Assembly (NCBI RefSeq): GCF_000445105.1
Contig: NZ_ATDP01000098.1
Coordinates: 62,001 to 126,000, forward strand
DNA length: 64,000 nt
Direction of reading: 5' to 3'
DNA from: Sphingobium lactosutens DS20
GTDB lineage: Bacteria; Pseudomonadota; Alphaproteobacteria; Sphingomonadales; Sphingomonadaceae
The notes under the pieces were generated by a model that worked only from the letters and a program-made list of their open reading frames with translations, made no database searches and was not told where the DNA came from. Made by a program: the position numbers and the translations under genes. Numbering within the stretch: the stretch's first letter is position 1; every line of letters starts with the position of its first letter. Shown piece after piece: positions 31,894 to 41,007 of the stretch.

Positions 31894-32435
31894 TTCGCCA
31901 GTTCCGCCTCGATCGCGGCGATCAGGGCGGGGTCGTCGGGATTGGTAGTCGGCGCGAAGCGCGCGGCAACGCTGCCATCCTTTGCGATCAGGAATTTTTC
32001 GAAATTCCAGAGGACTTCGGGCGCATCGCCCGGCGTGATGCCATAGCCCACCAGCTTTTCGCGGAACGCATCGCCCTCCCCCTGGGCGGCCGGCTGGGCA
32101 CTGGTGAGGGCGGCATAGAGCGGATGCTTGTCCGGGCCGGTCACGACGATCTTTTCGAACATCGGGAAATCGACGCCGAAATTGGTGGTGCAGAAGGTCG
32201 CGATCTCGTCATTGCTGCCCGGTTCCTGGGCGCCAAAATCATTGGCGGGAAAGCCGGTGACGACCAGCCCCTTGTCCTTGTAATCGCGATAGAGTTTTTC
32301 CAGCCCCTCATATTGCGGGGTGAGGCCGCATTTGGAGGCGACGTTGACGACCAACACCACCTTGCCCGCATAGTCGGCCAGGCTGGCGTCGTCGCCCTTG
32401 ATGGTCTTGAGCGGTATTTGCTGGATATCGGCCAT
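31890..32435 (-). CDS. Glutathione peroxidase family thiol peroxidase
   Basis: A 181-residue cytoplasmic peroxidase. The peroxidatic cysteine is in VVNVASKCGLTPQYEGLEKL, where Cys replaces selenocysteine; VTGFPANDFGAQEPGSNDEI holds the conserved Gln and the FPxNxFG motif, and VLWNFEKFLIAKDG the conserved Trp-Asn-Phe-Lys. Many bacterial members use thioredoxin rather than glutathione. It is the first gene of a two-gene unit with the M20 peptidase and follows the VIT gene on the same strand by about 40 bases. Confidence 0.93.
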   Translation of the reverse strand: MADIQQIPLKTIKGDDASLADYAGKVVLVVNVASKCGLTPQYEGLEKLYRDYKDKGLVVTGFPANDFGAQEPGSNDEIATFCTTNFGVDFPMFEKIVVTGPDKHPLYAALTSAQPAAQGEGDAFREKLVGYGITPGDAPEVLWNFEKFLIAKDGSVAARFAPTTNPDDPALIAAIEAELAK

Positions 32436-32476
32436 GTCCTGTCTCCTGTAAGATCATGATGGGCGCGACCTTGGCA

Positions 32477-33187
32477 TCAAATGGCCGCGCCGAACAGATG
32501 CCCCGCGCCCGCCGTAACCGCCATGGCGAGCGCGCCCCACAGGAGCGTGCGCAGGACCGAGCGCGGCGGACTGGCCCCGCCCAGCCGCGCCCCGATGAAA
32601 CCAAGCAGCGCCAGGCAAGCGAGGCAGATGCCGACGATGGCGGGAATCGCCGTGGCGGCGGGGACCAGAGCGGCGGCGACCACTGGCGGGGTCGCGCCTG
32701 CGGCAAAGCTGGCGGCCGAAGCGAGCGCGGCCTGCACCGGGCGCGCGGTCGCAAGGTCGGAAATGCCCAGTTCGTCGCGAGCGTGGGCGCCCAGCGCATC
32801 GGCATCCATCAATTGCTGCGCCACCTGCCCCGCGAGATCGGGGGTCAGGCCGCGATCGACATAGATGTCGCGCAGTTCGACCCATTCGGCATGGGGCTGC
32901 GTGCGCAGCGCCTTCTCCTCCTTGGCAAGGTCGGCGCGTTCGGTGTCGGACTGGGCGCTGACCGAGACATATTCGCCCGCCGCCATCGACATGGCGCCCG
33001 CGACCAGCGCGGCGATGCCCGACAATAGCACGGACTGGCCGGTGGCGCCCGACGCGGCGATGCCGGTCATCAGGCTGGCGGTCGAGACGATCCCGTCATT
33101 GGCCCCCAGCACGGCCGCGCGCAGCCAGCCGACGCGGTTGACATAATGGACGGCGTGATGCGGCGAGGCGGTGGTGCTGCTGTCCAT
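32477..33187 (-). CDS. VIT1/CCC1 family iron/manganese transporter
   Basis: A 236-residue membrane protein. Start at 33187 gives MDSSTTASPHHAVHYVNRVG, followed by WLRAAVLGANDGIVSTASLMTG, the most conserved VIT block with the substrate Asp, then VAGAMSMAAGEYVSVSAQSDTE with the Met and Glu positions of the transport site. The soluble middle region (KEEKALRTQPHAEW, IYVDRGLTPDLA) is the metal-binding linker. The C-terminal half carries three hydrophobic segments. Family members move Fe2+ or Mn2+ out of the cytoplasm. The frame runs on to 33298 but the added residues are not family-like. Confidence 0.9.
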   Translation of the reverse strand: MDSSTTASPHHAVHYVNRVGWLRAAVLGANDGIVSTASLMTGIAASGATGQSVLLSGIAALVAGAMSMAAGEYVSVSAQSDTERADLAKEEKALRTQPHAEWVELRDIYVDRGLTPDLAGQVAQQLMDADALGAHARDELGISDLATARPVQAALASAASFAAGATPPVVAAALVPAATAIPAIVGICLACLALLGFIGARLGGASPPRSVLRTLLWGALAMAVTAGAGHLFGAAI

Positions 33188-33365
33188 CGGATTCCTTCTG
33201 GTTCGGAGGCGCACAGTGCCGCGACGCACGTGCGAAGTCGATCCCGCGATGGCATGGAGCGCAAAGAGCCTCCGACCATAGTCGTAGAAGAGGCCCATGC
33301 CGATTGCGCCGGTCCGATGGGGCGCGATAAGCCCCGCTCTTCACGCGGCGGATGGAGGGACGGCC

Positions 33366-34145
33366 ATGGGAATGATGATGCGGCTCCTGCTGGCGATCGC
33401 CGCCCTTTTCGCCGCGCCGAGCGCCATAGCCGAAAGCCAGTTCAAGCTGCTCGTCTTCGCCAAGGCGAATACCTATCATTATGAGTATATCCCGATCGCG
33501 CGCGAGAGCCTGGAGCAGATGGCGCGGCTGCACAGCTTCGAGCTTGTCTGGACGCGTCACCCGGAAAGTTTCGACGAAGACCTGAGTCAATATGCGGCGA
33601 TCATGTTCCTCAATTCGCCCGGTGAGGAATTGAACGCCGGGCAGCGGGCGAAGTTCGAAGCCTATATGCGCGCAGGCGGCAATGCGATGATCGTCCACCG
33701 CGCCGCGATCACTCCGCCGGGCGAATGGCCCTGGTATGAAAAGCTGGTGGGCCGGCGCGTCGGCGTGCATCCGATGGTGCAGACCGGCGTCGTCACGGTG
33801 GAAGACCGCAATTTCCCCGCGACCTTCGCCCTGCCCGACCGATGGGTGTGGAGCGACGAATTCTACGTCACGACCAATCCCTTTGACGTGCGGATCAACA
33901 CCGTGCTGGGCGTGGATGAAAGCAGTTACGACCCGACCAAGATCTGGCCCGGCCAGGTGTCACGGCCGATGGGCCGCGACCATCCGATCGCCTGGTATCA
34001 TGACTATGAAAAGGGGCGCGTGTTCGTGACCACGCTGGGGCATGAAGGGGCGATGTACCGCGATTATACCTATCTGACGCATTTGATGGGCGGCATTTAC
34101 TGGACGGCGACCGGGCGCGGCCAGGCGGCGACCAGCAAGCGTTGA
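33366..34145 (+). CDS. Exported ThuA-like (trehalose utilisation) protein
   Basis: A 259-residue protein with signal peptide MGMMMRLLLAIAALFAAPSA, cleaved near AIA-E. The ThuA fold (glutamine amidotransferase-like) follows: KLLVFAKANTYHYEYIPIA, QYAAIMFLNSPGEELNAGQR, GGNAMIVHRAAITP where the usual H replaces the GATase Cys, the second half DHPIAWYHDYEKGRVFVTTL and GHEGAMYRDYTYLTHLMGGI with the conserved H and YxxxxfxxHxxGG. ThuA proteins act in the metabolism of sugars, with a ketotrehalose link in rhizobia. The exported form here is of unknown substrate. Three methionines compete as starts; 33366 is best. Confidence 0.82.
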   Translation: MGMMMRLLLAIAALFAAPSAIAESQFKLLVFAKANTYHYEYIPIARESLEQMARLHSFELVWTRHPESFDEDLSQYAAIMFLNSPGEELNAGQRAKFEAYMRAGGNAMIVHRAAITPPGEWPWYEKLVGRRVGVHPMVQTGVVTVEDRNFPATFALPDRWVWSDEFYVTTNPFDVRINTVLGVDESSYDPTKIWPGQVSRPMGRDHPIAWYHDYEKGRVFVTTLGHEGAMYRDYTYLTHLMGGIYWTATGRGQAATSKR

Positions 34146-34155
34146 AGAGGCAGCG

Positions 34156-35937
34156 TCAGCCCGCCAGGCCTTCGGCCTTTTCCGCTAGGTCGAGCCAGCG
34201 TTCCTCCGCCGCATCCTTGTCGGCGCGGGCCTGTTCTATGGCCTTGGTGAGCGCGGCGAATTTGCCGGGATCGCGGGTGTAGAGGGCGGGATCGGCGAGC
34301 GCGGCCTCATCGCGGGCGATCGCGGCTTCCAGCGCCTCGATCCGCCCGGGCAGCAGATCAAGGTCGCGCTGATCCTTGTAGCTGAGCTTGGCGGACGCAG
34401 GCTTGGGCGGCGGCGGGGGCGCGGCGTCCTTCTTTTCCGCCTTCGCGGCCTTGCGCGGATCGCGCTTGGCGATCCAGTCGGCATAGCCGCCGACGATCAC
34501 ATCGACCGTCCCCGATCCGTCGAGGCCCAGTGTGACCGTGACGGTGCGGTCGAGGAAATCGCGGTCGTGACTGACGATCAGGACGGTGCCGTCATAATCG
34601 GCGATGACTTCCTGAAGCAGATCGAGCGTTTCGAGGTCGAGATCATTGGTCGGTTCGTCGAGTACGAGCAGGTTGGATTCGCGGGCAAATTCCCGCGCGA
34701 ACAGCAGGCGCGAGCGTTCGCCGCCCGACAATGTGCCGACCTTCGCCTCGGCAAGCGACGGATCGAACAGGAAGTCCTTCAGATAGCCGTGGACATGCTT
34801 GCGCACCCCGCGCACGTCGATCCAGTCGCCCCCTTCGGCCAGCACGTCGCGGACGGACTTGTCGCCCTGCATCAGGCTGCGCTGCTGGTCGATGAAGATC
34901 ATGTCGAGCGTCTTGGCGAGCGTCACGTCGCCGCTGTCGGGCGCAAGCTGGCCGGTCAGCAATTTCAGTAGCGTCGACTTGCCAGCGCCATTGCCGCCGA
35001 CGATGCCGATGCGGTCGCCGCGCTGCACGCGCAGGGTGAAGTCCCTGATGATGGTGCGATCACCAAAGGCCTTAGTGACATGCTCGGCCTTGATGACGCT
35101 CTTGGTCTTGCTGTCGTCGCTGGCGACGGCGATCTTGGCGGTGCCCTGCGGCCCCTGCATGGCGGCGCGCTGGGCGCGCATCTCCCAAAGTTTCGCGAGC
35201 CGGCCCTGGTTGCGCTTGCGCCGGGCGGTGACGCCGCGTTCCAGCCAGTGCGCCTCGATCTTGAGCTTGGCGTCCAGCTTTTCGGCCGCCCGCGCCTCTT
35301 CGGCGTAGACCGCCTCCATCCATTGTTCAAAACCGCCAAAGCCGATCTCGTTGCGGCGCATCGAGCCGCGGTCGAGCCAGAGCGTCTGGCGGGTGAGGCG
35401 CGTCAGAAACGCGCGGTCGTGGCTGATGACGATGAAGGCGCCATTATAGCGCGCCATCCAGTTTTCGATCCAGTCGATCGCCGCGATGTCGAGATGGTTG
35501 GTCGGTTCGTCGAGCAACAGCAGGTCGGGTTCGCTGGCGAGCGCGCGGGCGATGGCGGCGCGGCGGCGCTCGCCTCCACTCGCCGTCTTCGCCTCGCGCG
35601 ACAGGTCGATGCCCAGTTGATCGGCAATCGCCTCCACCTCATGCGCCGGGGGCGCATAATCGCCGGCCAATGCGAAATCATGCAGCGTGGCGAAGGGCGT
35701 GACGTCGGGGTCCTGTTCCAGCGTGATGACGCGCGCGCCCGGCTGCACCGAGCGGGTGCCTTCATCCGGTTCGATCTGGCCGCCGATGAGTTTGAGCAGC
35801 GTCGTCTTGCCCGCGCCGTTGCGGCCGATGAGCGCCAGCCGGTCGCGCTGGCCGACATGAATGTCTATGTTGCGGAACAGCCAGTGCGTACCCTGGCTGA
35901 GGCCGAGATTTTCGAAGGAGAGGATGGGAGCCGCCAT
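34156..35937 (-). CDS. uup: ABC-F family ATPase, Uup-like
   Basis: A 593-residue soluble protein with two ATP-binding cassettes and no membrane domain. Walker A motifs are LALIGRNGAGKTTLLKLIGG and IGIVGGNGAGKSTLLKLL, signatures are TASGGERRRAAIARAL and TLSGGERSRLLFAREF, and both Walker B regions read DEPTNHLDI and DEPTNDLDLE. A charged interdomain linker (about 225-290) and a C-terminal coiled-coil domain (about 510-593, KLSYKDQRDLDLLPGRIEAL onward) follow. ABC-F proteins act on the ribosome; the C-terminal coiled coil marks the Uup subgroup. Start is at 35937 after removing a 12-residue extension. Confidence 0.9.
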   Translation of the reverse strand: MAAPILSFENLGLSQGTHWLFRNIDIHVGQRDRLALIGRNGAGKTTLLKLIGGQIEPDEGTRSVQPGARVITLEQDPDVTPFATLHDFALAGDYAPPAHEVEAIADQLGIDLSREAKTASGGERRRAAIARALASEPDLLLLDEPTNHLDIAAIDWIENWMARYNGAFIVISHDRAFLTRLTRQTLWLDRGSMRRNEIGFGGFEQWMEAVYAEEARAAEKLDAKLKIEAHWLERGVTARRKRNQGRLAKLWEMRAQRAAMQGPQGTAKIAVASDDSKTKSVIKAEHVTKAFGDRTIIRDFTLRVQRGDRIGIVGGNGAGKSTLLKLLTGQLAPDSGDVTLAKTLDMIFIDQQRSLMQGDKSVRDVLAEGGDWIDVRGVRKHVHGYLKDFLFDPSLAEAKVGTLSGGERSRLLFAREFARESNLLVLDEPTNDLDLETLDLLQEVIADYDGTVLIVSHDRDFLDRTVTVTLGLDGSGTVDVIVGGYADWIAKRDPRKAAKAEKKDAAPPPPPKPASAKLSYKDQRDLDLLPGRIEALEAAIARDEAALADPALYTRDPGKFAALTKAIEQARADKDAAEERWLDLAEKAEGLAG

Positions 35938-36080
35938 GGCGGTGCAGCTAGGGGGTAAGGGGCGACAGAGCAAGTGGGGAACCCGAAAGCTGTCGCACGG
36001 CTTTCACCGGTGCACAGCGTCCGTTCATCGCATCCCGGCCAATCACGGATGCAGCGAATTTTTGCAGAGGAGACCCGTTG

Positions 36081-36812
36081 ATGAAATCCGCCCTCGCCCT
36101 GATGGCGCTTAGCGCCGCCGCGATTCCCGCAGCCGGCCTGGCGCAGACCAGCGTCACCATCGCCGAGACAGCGCCGGTCGTGACGCTGAACGTGACCGAA
36201 AGCGTCGAAGCCGCGCCCGATGTCGCGACGGTGGGCACCGGCGTCCAGACCCGCGCGCAGACGGCGCAAGCGGCGATGCAGCAGAATGCGGCGCAGACGG
36301 AAAAGCTGATCGCGGCGCTGGCCAGGGCCGGCATCGCCAAGAAGGATATCCAGACCAGCGGCATTAATCTCAGCGCGCAATATGATTATAACAATCAAAA
36401 TGGCCAGCCGCAGGGGCCGCGCTTCATCGGTTATGAGGCGTCGAACCAGCTGACGGTGAAGCTGCGCGACATCAAGCGCGTCGGCGCGTCGCTGGACGCC
36501 ATGGTGGCGGCGGGCGCGACCAATATCAGCGGGCCGACCTTCTCGATCGACGACCCGTCGCCCATGCTGGTGCAGGCGCGCGGCGCGGCGATGAAGAGCG
36601 CGAAGGCGCAGGCGGACTATTATGCGCAGGCGGCCGGCTATCGCTCCGCGCGGCTGGTGTCGATCAGCGAAAGCAACAGCGGCGGCCAGCCGCCCATGCC
36701 GATGATGCAAAGCGCCCGGTTCAAGGCCGATGCCGCGCCGGCGACGCCGGTGGAGCCGGGGCAGGTCAGTGCGTCGGTGACGCTGACCGTGCAATATGCG
36801 CTGGAAAAATAA
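36081..36812 (+). CDS. Periplasmic SIMPL-domain protein (DUF541)
   Basis: A 243-residue exported protein with signal peptide (about residues 1-21, ending AGLA-QT). The SIMPL domain runs to the C-terminus: ESVEAAPDVATVGTGVQTRA, LARAGIAKKDIQTSGINLSA, YEASNQLTVKLRDIKRVGAS and ISGPTFSIDDPSPMLVQARG followed by AKAQADYYAQAAG. E. coli YggE is a relative, linked to lower oxidative stress, and others form large periplasmic rings. It is preceded by GAGGAG about eight bases from ATG 36081; a TTG one codon earlier is also possible. Divergent from uup across 143 bases. Confidence 0.9.
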   Translation: MKSALALMALSAAAIPAAGLAQTSVTIAETAPVVTLNVTESVEAAPDVATVGTGVQTRAQTAQAAMQQNAAQTEKLIAALARAGIAKKDIQTSGINLSAQYDYNNQNGQPQGPRFIGYEASNQLTVKLRDIKRVGASLDAMVAAGATNISGPTFSIDDPSPMLVQARGAAMKSAKAQADYYAQAAGYRSARLVSISESNSGGQPPMPMMQSARFKADAAPATPVEPGQVSASVTLTVQYALEK

Positions 36813-36828
36813 GGCGCTGAACCCGTCC

Positions 36829-38322
36829 TTATTCCGTGATGCGCCAGCGCAGGGCCGCCCGGTCCGCGCTGGCGCCTTGCGTCAGGCGCACGTCGACGCC
36901 ACGATCGGCGAAGGGCTGCGTCAGGGCGGGATGATCGTCCCCGCGCACGGCCATGTCGATGGGCAGGCCGACGCGCTGCGCCGCCCATAGCGCCAGCGCC
37001 AGCGTTTCAGCATTGGCCGGCGCGCCATCCTCATCAAGGGTAATATCGGGCAAGGGCAGCACCGGCGGTTCGACCTCTATCGTCCAGCCCGGCGCCATGG
37101 CGGCGGCGCGCTGTTCGAGCACGCGATAGGTGGCAAGGCCCGCTTCTGGCAGCGGCCGCGCGCGCACCAGCGCCCGCTTGCGCCCGGTGTCGATGGTGAC
37201 GGCGTCGGGATCGACCCCGGCGATGAGCGCGAGCCGATCGGTCAGGCGATCGACCTGGCCCTGCACCTCGCGCCGCGCGGTCTGGACGGCGAGCAGCTGG
37301 GCATTTTCGGTGTCGGTCCCTTCACCCACGCGAATCTGTTCGATATCGAGCGCGACAGGCTGGCCCAGCATGTCGCTGAGCACGCGGCTGGCGCGCGTCG
37401 TCGCGTTGCGTTCATAGCGGCTGGTCAGGACGCTGGCGGTAACGGACAGCGGCCGGGCGTCGAAATCTATGTCGAGCTGCGAGATGCGGGCATCATCGGC
37501 AAATTCGCGGCGGATGACGTCGCGCGCCTCGCGGGCGGCATTGGATTCCCAGGCGATCTGGCGCAGCGACAGGCCGAGCGGCACGGCGAGGGCAAAGAAG
37601 ATGACGCCGATGAAGACGCTCTGCATCCAGCTTTGCCGGGGCGAGAGTTCCCGGCCAAAGCCATAGAGCCGCGCCATGATGCCCGCCGCCAGCGCGATCG
37701 TCACGAAGTTGGTGAAGAAGAGCAGGAAGGCGCCGCCCGCCACGGTGGCGTTGAGCGTCGCGACACCAAAGCCGACCGTTGCGAGCGGCGGCATCAACGC
37801 GGTGGCGATGGCGACGCCCACGATGGTGCCCGCCTTCCCCCGGATCATCGCATAGGCGCCCGCCAGCGCGGAAAAGAGCGCGACCATGAGGTCGAAGAGA
37901 TTGGGCCGGGTGCGCGCGGCGATTTCCGCCGTCACGGTCTGAAGCGGGGACAGCAGAACGATGAAGGCGGTGAAGAGGATGGCGATGAGCGCGCCGACGG
38001 CAAGGGTGAAAAGCGTGCGGCGAATCTCGCGCGAATCGACGGTGGCGAGCGCGAAGCCCAGGCCAACGATCGGCCCCATAAGCGGGGAGATAAGCATCGC
38101 GCCGATCACCACGGCAGGCGAGGAGAGCAACAGCCCCAGCACCGCGATGCCCGCCGACATGAGGATCATGAAGGCGTAGCGCGGGCTCCACCCATCATCT
38201 TCGCGCACGCGATCGACCACCGCCTGATGGTCGATTTCGCGGATCACATGGCCGCGCCACCAGCGGGGCACGGCGCGCCAGAGTGGCGGATCGGCAACGG
38301 GCCTTTCGTCCTGCATCTTCAT
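36829..38322 (-). CDS. DUF389 family membrane protein
   Basis: A 497-residue membrane protein. Start at 38322 gives MKMQDERPVADPPLW. After a short cytoplasmic region comes the DUF389 block with about seven membrane segments: FMILMSAGIAVLGLLLSSPA, VVIGAMLISPLMGPIVGLGF, TIVGVAIATALMPPLATVGF. These glycine/proline-rich lines are family hallmarks. The C-terminal 200 residues form a soluble domain with an OsmY/BON-like character (ISQLDIDFDARPLSVTASVL). Function unknown; transport has been suggested for the family. It is convergent with the SIMPL gene and divergent from the PepSY-like gene. Confidence 0.82.
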   Translation of the reverse strand: MKMQDERPVADPPLWRAVPRWWRGHVIREIDHQAVVDRVREDDGWSPRYAFMILMSAGIAVLGLLLSSPAVVIGAMLISPLMGPIVGLGFALATVDSREIRRTLFTLAVGALIAILFTAFIVLLSPLQTVTAEIAARTRPNLFDLMVALFSALAGAYAMIRGKAGTIVGVAIATALMPPLATVGFGVATLNATVAGGAFLLFFTNFVTIALAAGIMARLYGFGRELSPRQSWMQSVFIGVIFFALAVPLGLSLRQIAWESNAAREARDVIRREFADDARISQLDIDFDARPLSVTASVLTSRYERNATTRASRVLSDMLGQPVALDIEQIRVGEGTDTENAQLLAVQTARREVQGQVDRLTDRLALIAGVDPDAVTIDTGRKRALVRARPLPEAGLATYRVLEQRAAAMAPGWTIEVEPPVLPLPDITLDEDGAPANAETLALALWAAQRVGLPIDMAVRGDDHPALTQPFADRGVDVRLTQGASADRAALRWRITE

Positions 38323-38425
38323 GACACAGCGCCATAATCGAGCGCGGCGCGGCTTTCCAGCCGCCACCGCGATGCCATCATTCACCACCTGTTCAATGGC
38401 CTGCACCTATGGCATGCCCATGATG

Positions 38426-38734
38426 ATGAAGTGGAAAAGCCTGACAGCCGGTGCCGGCATGCTGATGGCCGCGATGCTGATGATCCCCGCCGCCGACGCC
38501 GGTGGACGCCGCGATGAACAGGATGCCGCCCGCCGCGCGATGCTGGACGGTCATGTCATGCCCTTTTCCATGATCAAGCGCCGTGTCGACGCCGCCGTGG
38601 GCGGCGCAACCTATGTCGGCAGCGAGTTCAACCCGTCATCCAACCGCTATCGCCTGAAATATGTGAAGAACGGAAAGGTCATGTGGGTTGATGCCGACGG
38701 CCGGACAGGCGATATTATCGGCATGGCGCGCTGA
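38426..38734 (+). CDS. Small exported PepSY-like protein
   Basis: A 102-residue exported protein: MKWKSLTAGAGMLMAAMLMI then cleavage near ADA-G, followed by FSMIKRRVDAAVGGATYVGS and YRLKYVKNGKVMWVDADGRT with GDIIGMAR, the two-strand plus helix pattern of a half PepSY domain. Such proteins often accompany PhoP/PhoQ-like systems and may modulate the sensor. Three ATGs in a row (38420, 38423, 38426) and one at 38414 leave the start open. It lies 45 bases upstream of the response regulator and likely shares its transcript. Confidence 0.72.
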   Translation: MKWKSLTAGAGMLMAAMLMIPAADAGGRRDEQDAARRAMLDGHVMPFSMIKRRVDAAVGGATYVGSEFNPSSNRYRLKYVKNGKVMWVDADGRTGDIIGMAR

Positions 38735-38779
38735 CCCCGCGTCGCATACTGGTCATAACAGAAACGGAAATACACGCCC

Positions 38780-39445
38780 ATGCGCCTGCTGATCGTCGAG
38801 GATGAACCGAGCCTGGGCCATCAGCTCAGAACCACGCTGGAAGGCGCGGGCTATGCCGTCGACCTGGCGACGGACGGTGAGGACGGACATTTCCTGGGGT
38901 CCACCGAAAGCTATGACGCGGTGGTGCTGGACCTGGGCCTGCCCACGATCGACGGGCTGACCGTGCTCGACAAATGGCGCAAGGAGGGCAAGACCTTCCC
39001 CGTGCTGGTGCTGACCGCGCGCGACAGTTGGTCCGACAAGGTCGCCGGGCTGGACGCGGGCGCGGACGATTATCTAGCCAAACCCTTCCAGAGCGAGGAA
39101 CTGATCGCACGGCTGCGCGCGCTGATCCGCCGCGCGTCGGGCAATGCGTCGAGCGAGCTGACGGCGGGCGACGTGCGGCTGGACACGCGGTCGGGCAAGG
39201 TGACGCTGAAGGGCGATCCGGTGAAGCTGACGGCGCAGGAATATAAGCTGCTGAGCTATCTGCTCCACCACAAGGGCAAGGTGGTGAGCCGCACCGAATT
39301 GATCGAGCATATCTACGATCAGGATTTCGACCGCGATTCCAACACGATCGAAGTGTTCGTGACGCGCATCCGCAAGAAATTGGGCGCCGACGTCATCACC
39401 ACCATCCGGGGCCTGGGCTACAGCCTGGACGAGCCGGGCAGATAA
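38780..39445 (+). CDS. OmpR/PhoP-family response regulator
   Basis: A 221-residue two-component regulator. The receiver domain (1-115) has the acidic pocket E7/D8 in LLIVEDEPS, the phospho-acceptor Asp51 in VVLDLGLPTIDG, the Thr of LVLTARDSW and the Lys of DDYLAKPF. The winged helix (about 125-218) includes KLTAQEYKLLSYLLHHKGKV and DSNTIEVFVTRIRKKLGAD, ending in the ITTIRGLGYSLDE hairpin. Closest functional type is PhoP/QseB. The partner kinase begins at 39567 after an intervening palindromic repeat; the PepSY-like gene precedes it. Confidence 0.93.
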   Translation: MRLLIVEDEPSLGHQLRTTLEGAGYAVDLATDGEDGHFLGSTESYDAVVLDLGLPTIDGLTVLDKWRKEGKTFPVLVLTARDSWSDKVAGLDAGADDYLAKPFQSEELIARLRALIRRASGNASSELTAGDVRLDTRSGKVTLKGDPVKLTAQEYKLLSYLLHHKGKVVSRTELIEHIYDQDFDRDSNTIEVFVTRIRKKLGADVITTIRGLGYSLDEPGR

Positions 39446-39449
39446 TCCA

Positions 39450-39562
39450 CCGTTCGTGCTGAGTAGGGATTGAGCGAAGTCGAAATCCCGTATCGAAGCA
39501 CCTCGCACGAACCCTTCGATAGGCCACTTCGACTTCGCTCAGTGGCTACTCAGGGCGAACGG
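39450..39562. repeat. Dispersed palindromic repeat, copy A
   Basis: A 113-bp element with inverted ends CCGTTCGTGCTGAGTAG on the left and CTACTCAGGGCGAACGG on the right, and inner arms TTGAGCGAAGTCGAAAT / CACTTCGACTTCGCTCA. It fills the space between response regulator and kinase, ending four bases before the TTG start of the kinase. Related copies lie at 55356-55433 and 56532-56636. Confidence 0.88.
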
Positions 39563-39566
39563 CCTT

Positions 39567-40934
39567 TTGGCAAGCGACGCGATATCCCCTCCCCCCGTCC
39601 GCTCGACCGGCTCCATCAGCCGGCGCATGATCGGTATTGCCGCGCTGTGGATCAGCGTGCTGCTGATCGGCGGTGGCGTGGCGCTGGACCGGGTACTGTC
39701 GGACGCGATCACCCGCAATTTCGACGACGGCATGAATTATGTGCTGACGGCGATGATCGCCGCGTCGGAAATCGGCCCCGATGGCGAAGTGCTGTTCAAC
39801 CGGGAACTGGCCGACCAGCGATTCCTGGAGCCCAATAGCGGGCTATATTATCAGATCAGCGCCAAAGGACATGAGGATTGGCGGTCGCGGTCGCTATGGG
39901 ACCGGGCATTGAAGGCGCCGGCCGAGCATGACGACCGCCACCTGCATGTCTACAACAGCAAGCAGTTTCCCGGCGAGGACCTGCGCATCATGGAACGCAC
40001 CGTGGTGCTGCCCGGATCGGACACGCGCTGGCTGTTCATGGTGGCGCAGGCGCGATCGGGCCTGGACGCCCAGATAAAGACGTTGCGGTCCACCCTGTTC
40101 AAGAGCTTCGCGCTGCTGGCGCTGGGGCTGTTCGTGCTGGCGACGTTGCAGACGATCTACGGGCTGCGGCCGCTGCGCAAGGTCAGGCTGGAAATCATCC
40201 GGATGCGAGGGGGCGAGAAGAGCCGGGTGACAGAGCCGATGCCCGCCGAAGTGTTGCCGATGGTGGAGGAACTGAACGCGCTCCTTGCCCATAATGAGCG
40301 GCAGGCGGAGGAAGCGCGCACCCATGCGGGCAACCTGGCCCACGCCCTCAAGACGCCGCTGACCGTCATCATGAACGCCGCGACCGCCAAGGCGCCGGAC
40401 CTGGGCGACGCGGTGATCCGCGAGGCGACGACGATGCGGCGGCAGGTGGACCATCATCTGGCCCGCGCGCGCGCCGTCGGCCGCCGCGGCGCGGCGCAGA
40501 GCCGGGCCGATGTGTGGAAAAGCCTGGGCGCGGTGGAGCGCGCGGTCCAGCGCCTCTACCCCGACGCGCGGATCGACATGGATGGCGACAAGGACGCGGC
40601 CGTCCGCGTGGAGCGGCAGGACCTGGACGAGATGCTGGGCAATGTGATCGAGAATGCCGCCAAATATGGCGGCGGCAGCGTGTTCGCGACCGTGGTCGCC
40701 CGCAGCGGCGGCATGGTGGAGGTCCAGGTCGAGGATGACGGCATGGGCATTCCGGAAGAGGAGCGCGTGCGCATCTTCGACCGGGGCGTGCGGCTTGATT
40801 CGGGCAAGCCCGGCACTGGCCTTGGCCTCGCCATCGTGCGCGATGTGGCGGAGATTTACGGCGGCACCGTCGCTCTGGAGGAAAGCGAGGACCTGGGCGG
40901 ATTGCTGGTGCGGCTGCGGCTGCCGGCGGCGTGA
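39567..40934 (+). CDS. PhoQ-like sensor histidine kinase
   Basis: A 455-residue membrane kinase, partner of the regulator at 38780. TM1 is about residues 21-41, TM2 about 178-198, with a periplasmic sensor of some 135 residues between (NYVLTAMIAASEIGPDGEVL onward). A HAMP-like linker is followed by the phospho-acceptor region AGNLAHALKTPLTVIMNAA (His259), N box NVIENAAKYG, G boxes VEDDGMGIPEEERVRIFDRG and GLGLAIVRDVAEIYGG. The start is unclear: TTG at 39567 immediately after the palindromic repeat, or the ATG at 39627 (MIGIAALW) at the head of TM1. Repeat insertion may have replaced the native ribosome-binding region. Confidence 0.9.
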   Translation: MASDAISPPPVRSTGSISRRMIGIAALWISVLLIGGGVALDRVLSDAITRNFDDGMNYVLTAMIAASEIGPDGEVLFNRELADQRFLEPNSGLYYQISAKGHEDWRSRSLWDRALKAPAEHDDRHLHVYNSKQFPGEDLRIMERTVVLPGSDTRWLFMVAQARSGLDAQIKTLRSTLFKSFALLALGLFVLATLQTIYGLRPLRKVRLEIIRMRGGEKSRVTEPMPAEVLPMVEELNALLAHNERQAEEARTHAGNLAHALKTPLTVIMNAATAKAPDLGDAVIREATTMRRQVDHHLARARAVGRRGAAQSRADVWKSLGAVERAVQRLYPDARIDMDGDKDAAVRVERQDLDEMLGNVIENAAKYGGGSVFATVVARSGGMVEVQVEDDGMGIPEEERVRIFDRGVRLDSGKPGTGLGLAIVRDVAEIYGGTVALEESEDLGGLLVRLRLPAA

Positions 40935-40954
40935 CAGGGATGAGCAACAACCGT

Positions 40955-40981
40955 CCTCCCCTCCCTTCCAGGGAGGGGAGG
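40955..40981. terminator. Perfect GC-rich hairpin after the kinase gene
   Basis: Arms CCTCCCCTCCC (40955-40965) and GGGAGGGGAGG (40971-40981) pair over 11 bp around TTCCA. No T run follows, so it may be a weak terminator or an mRNA 3'-end stabiliser. Confidence 0.45.
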
Positions 40982-41007
40982 GGAGAAGAAGGCCACATAA
41001 AAATCCC

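Noticed and set aside
35978-36000. GGAAC upstream of the SIMPL-domain gene as a further EcfG promoter
   Set aside because: No CGTT, GGTT or close variant lies 16-17 bases downstream.
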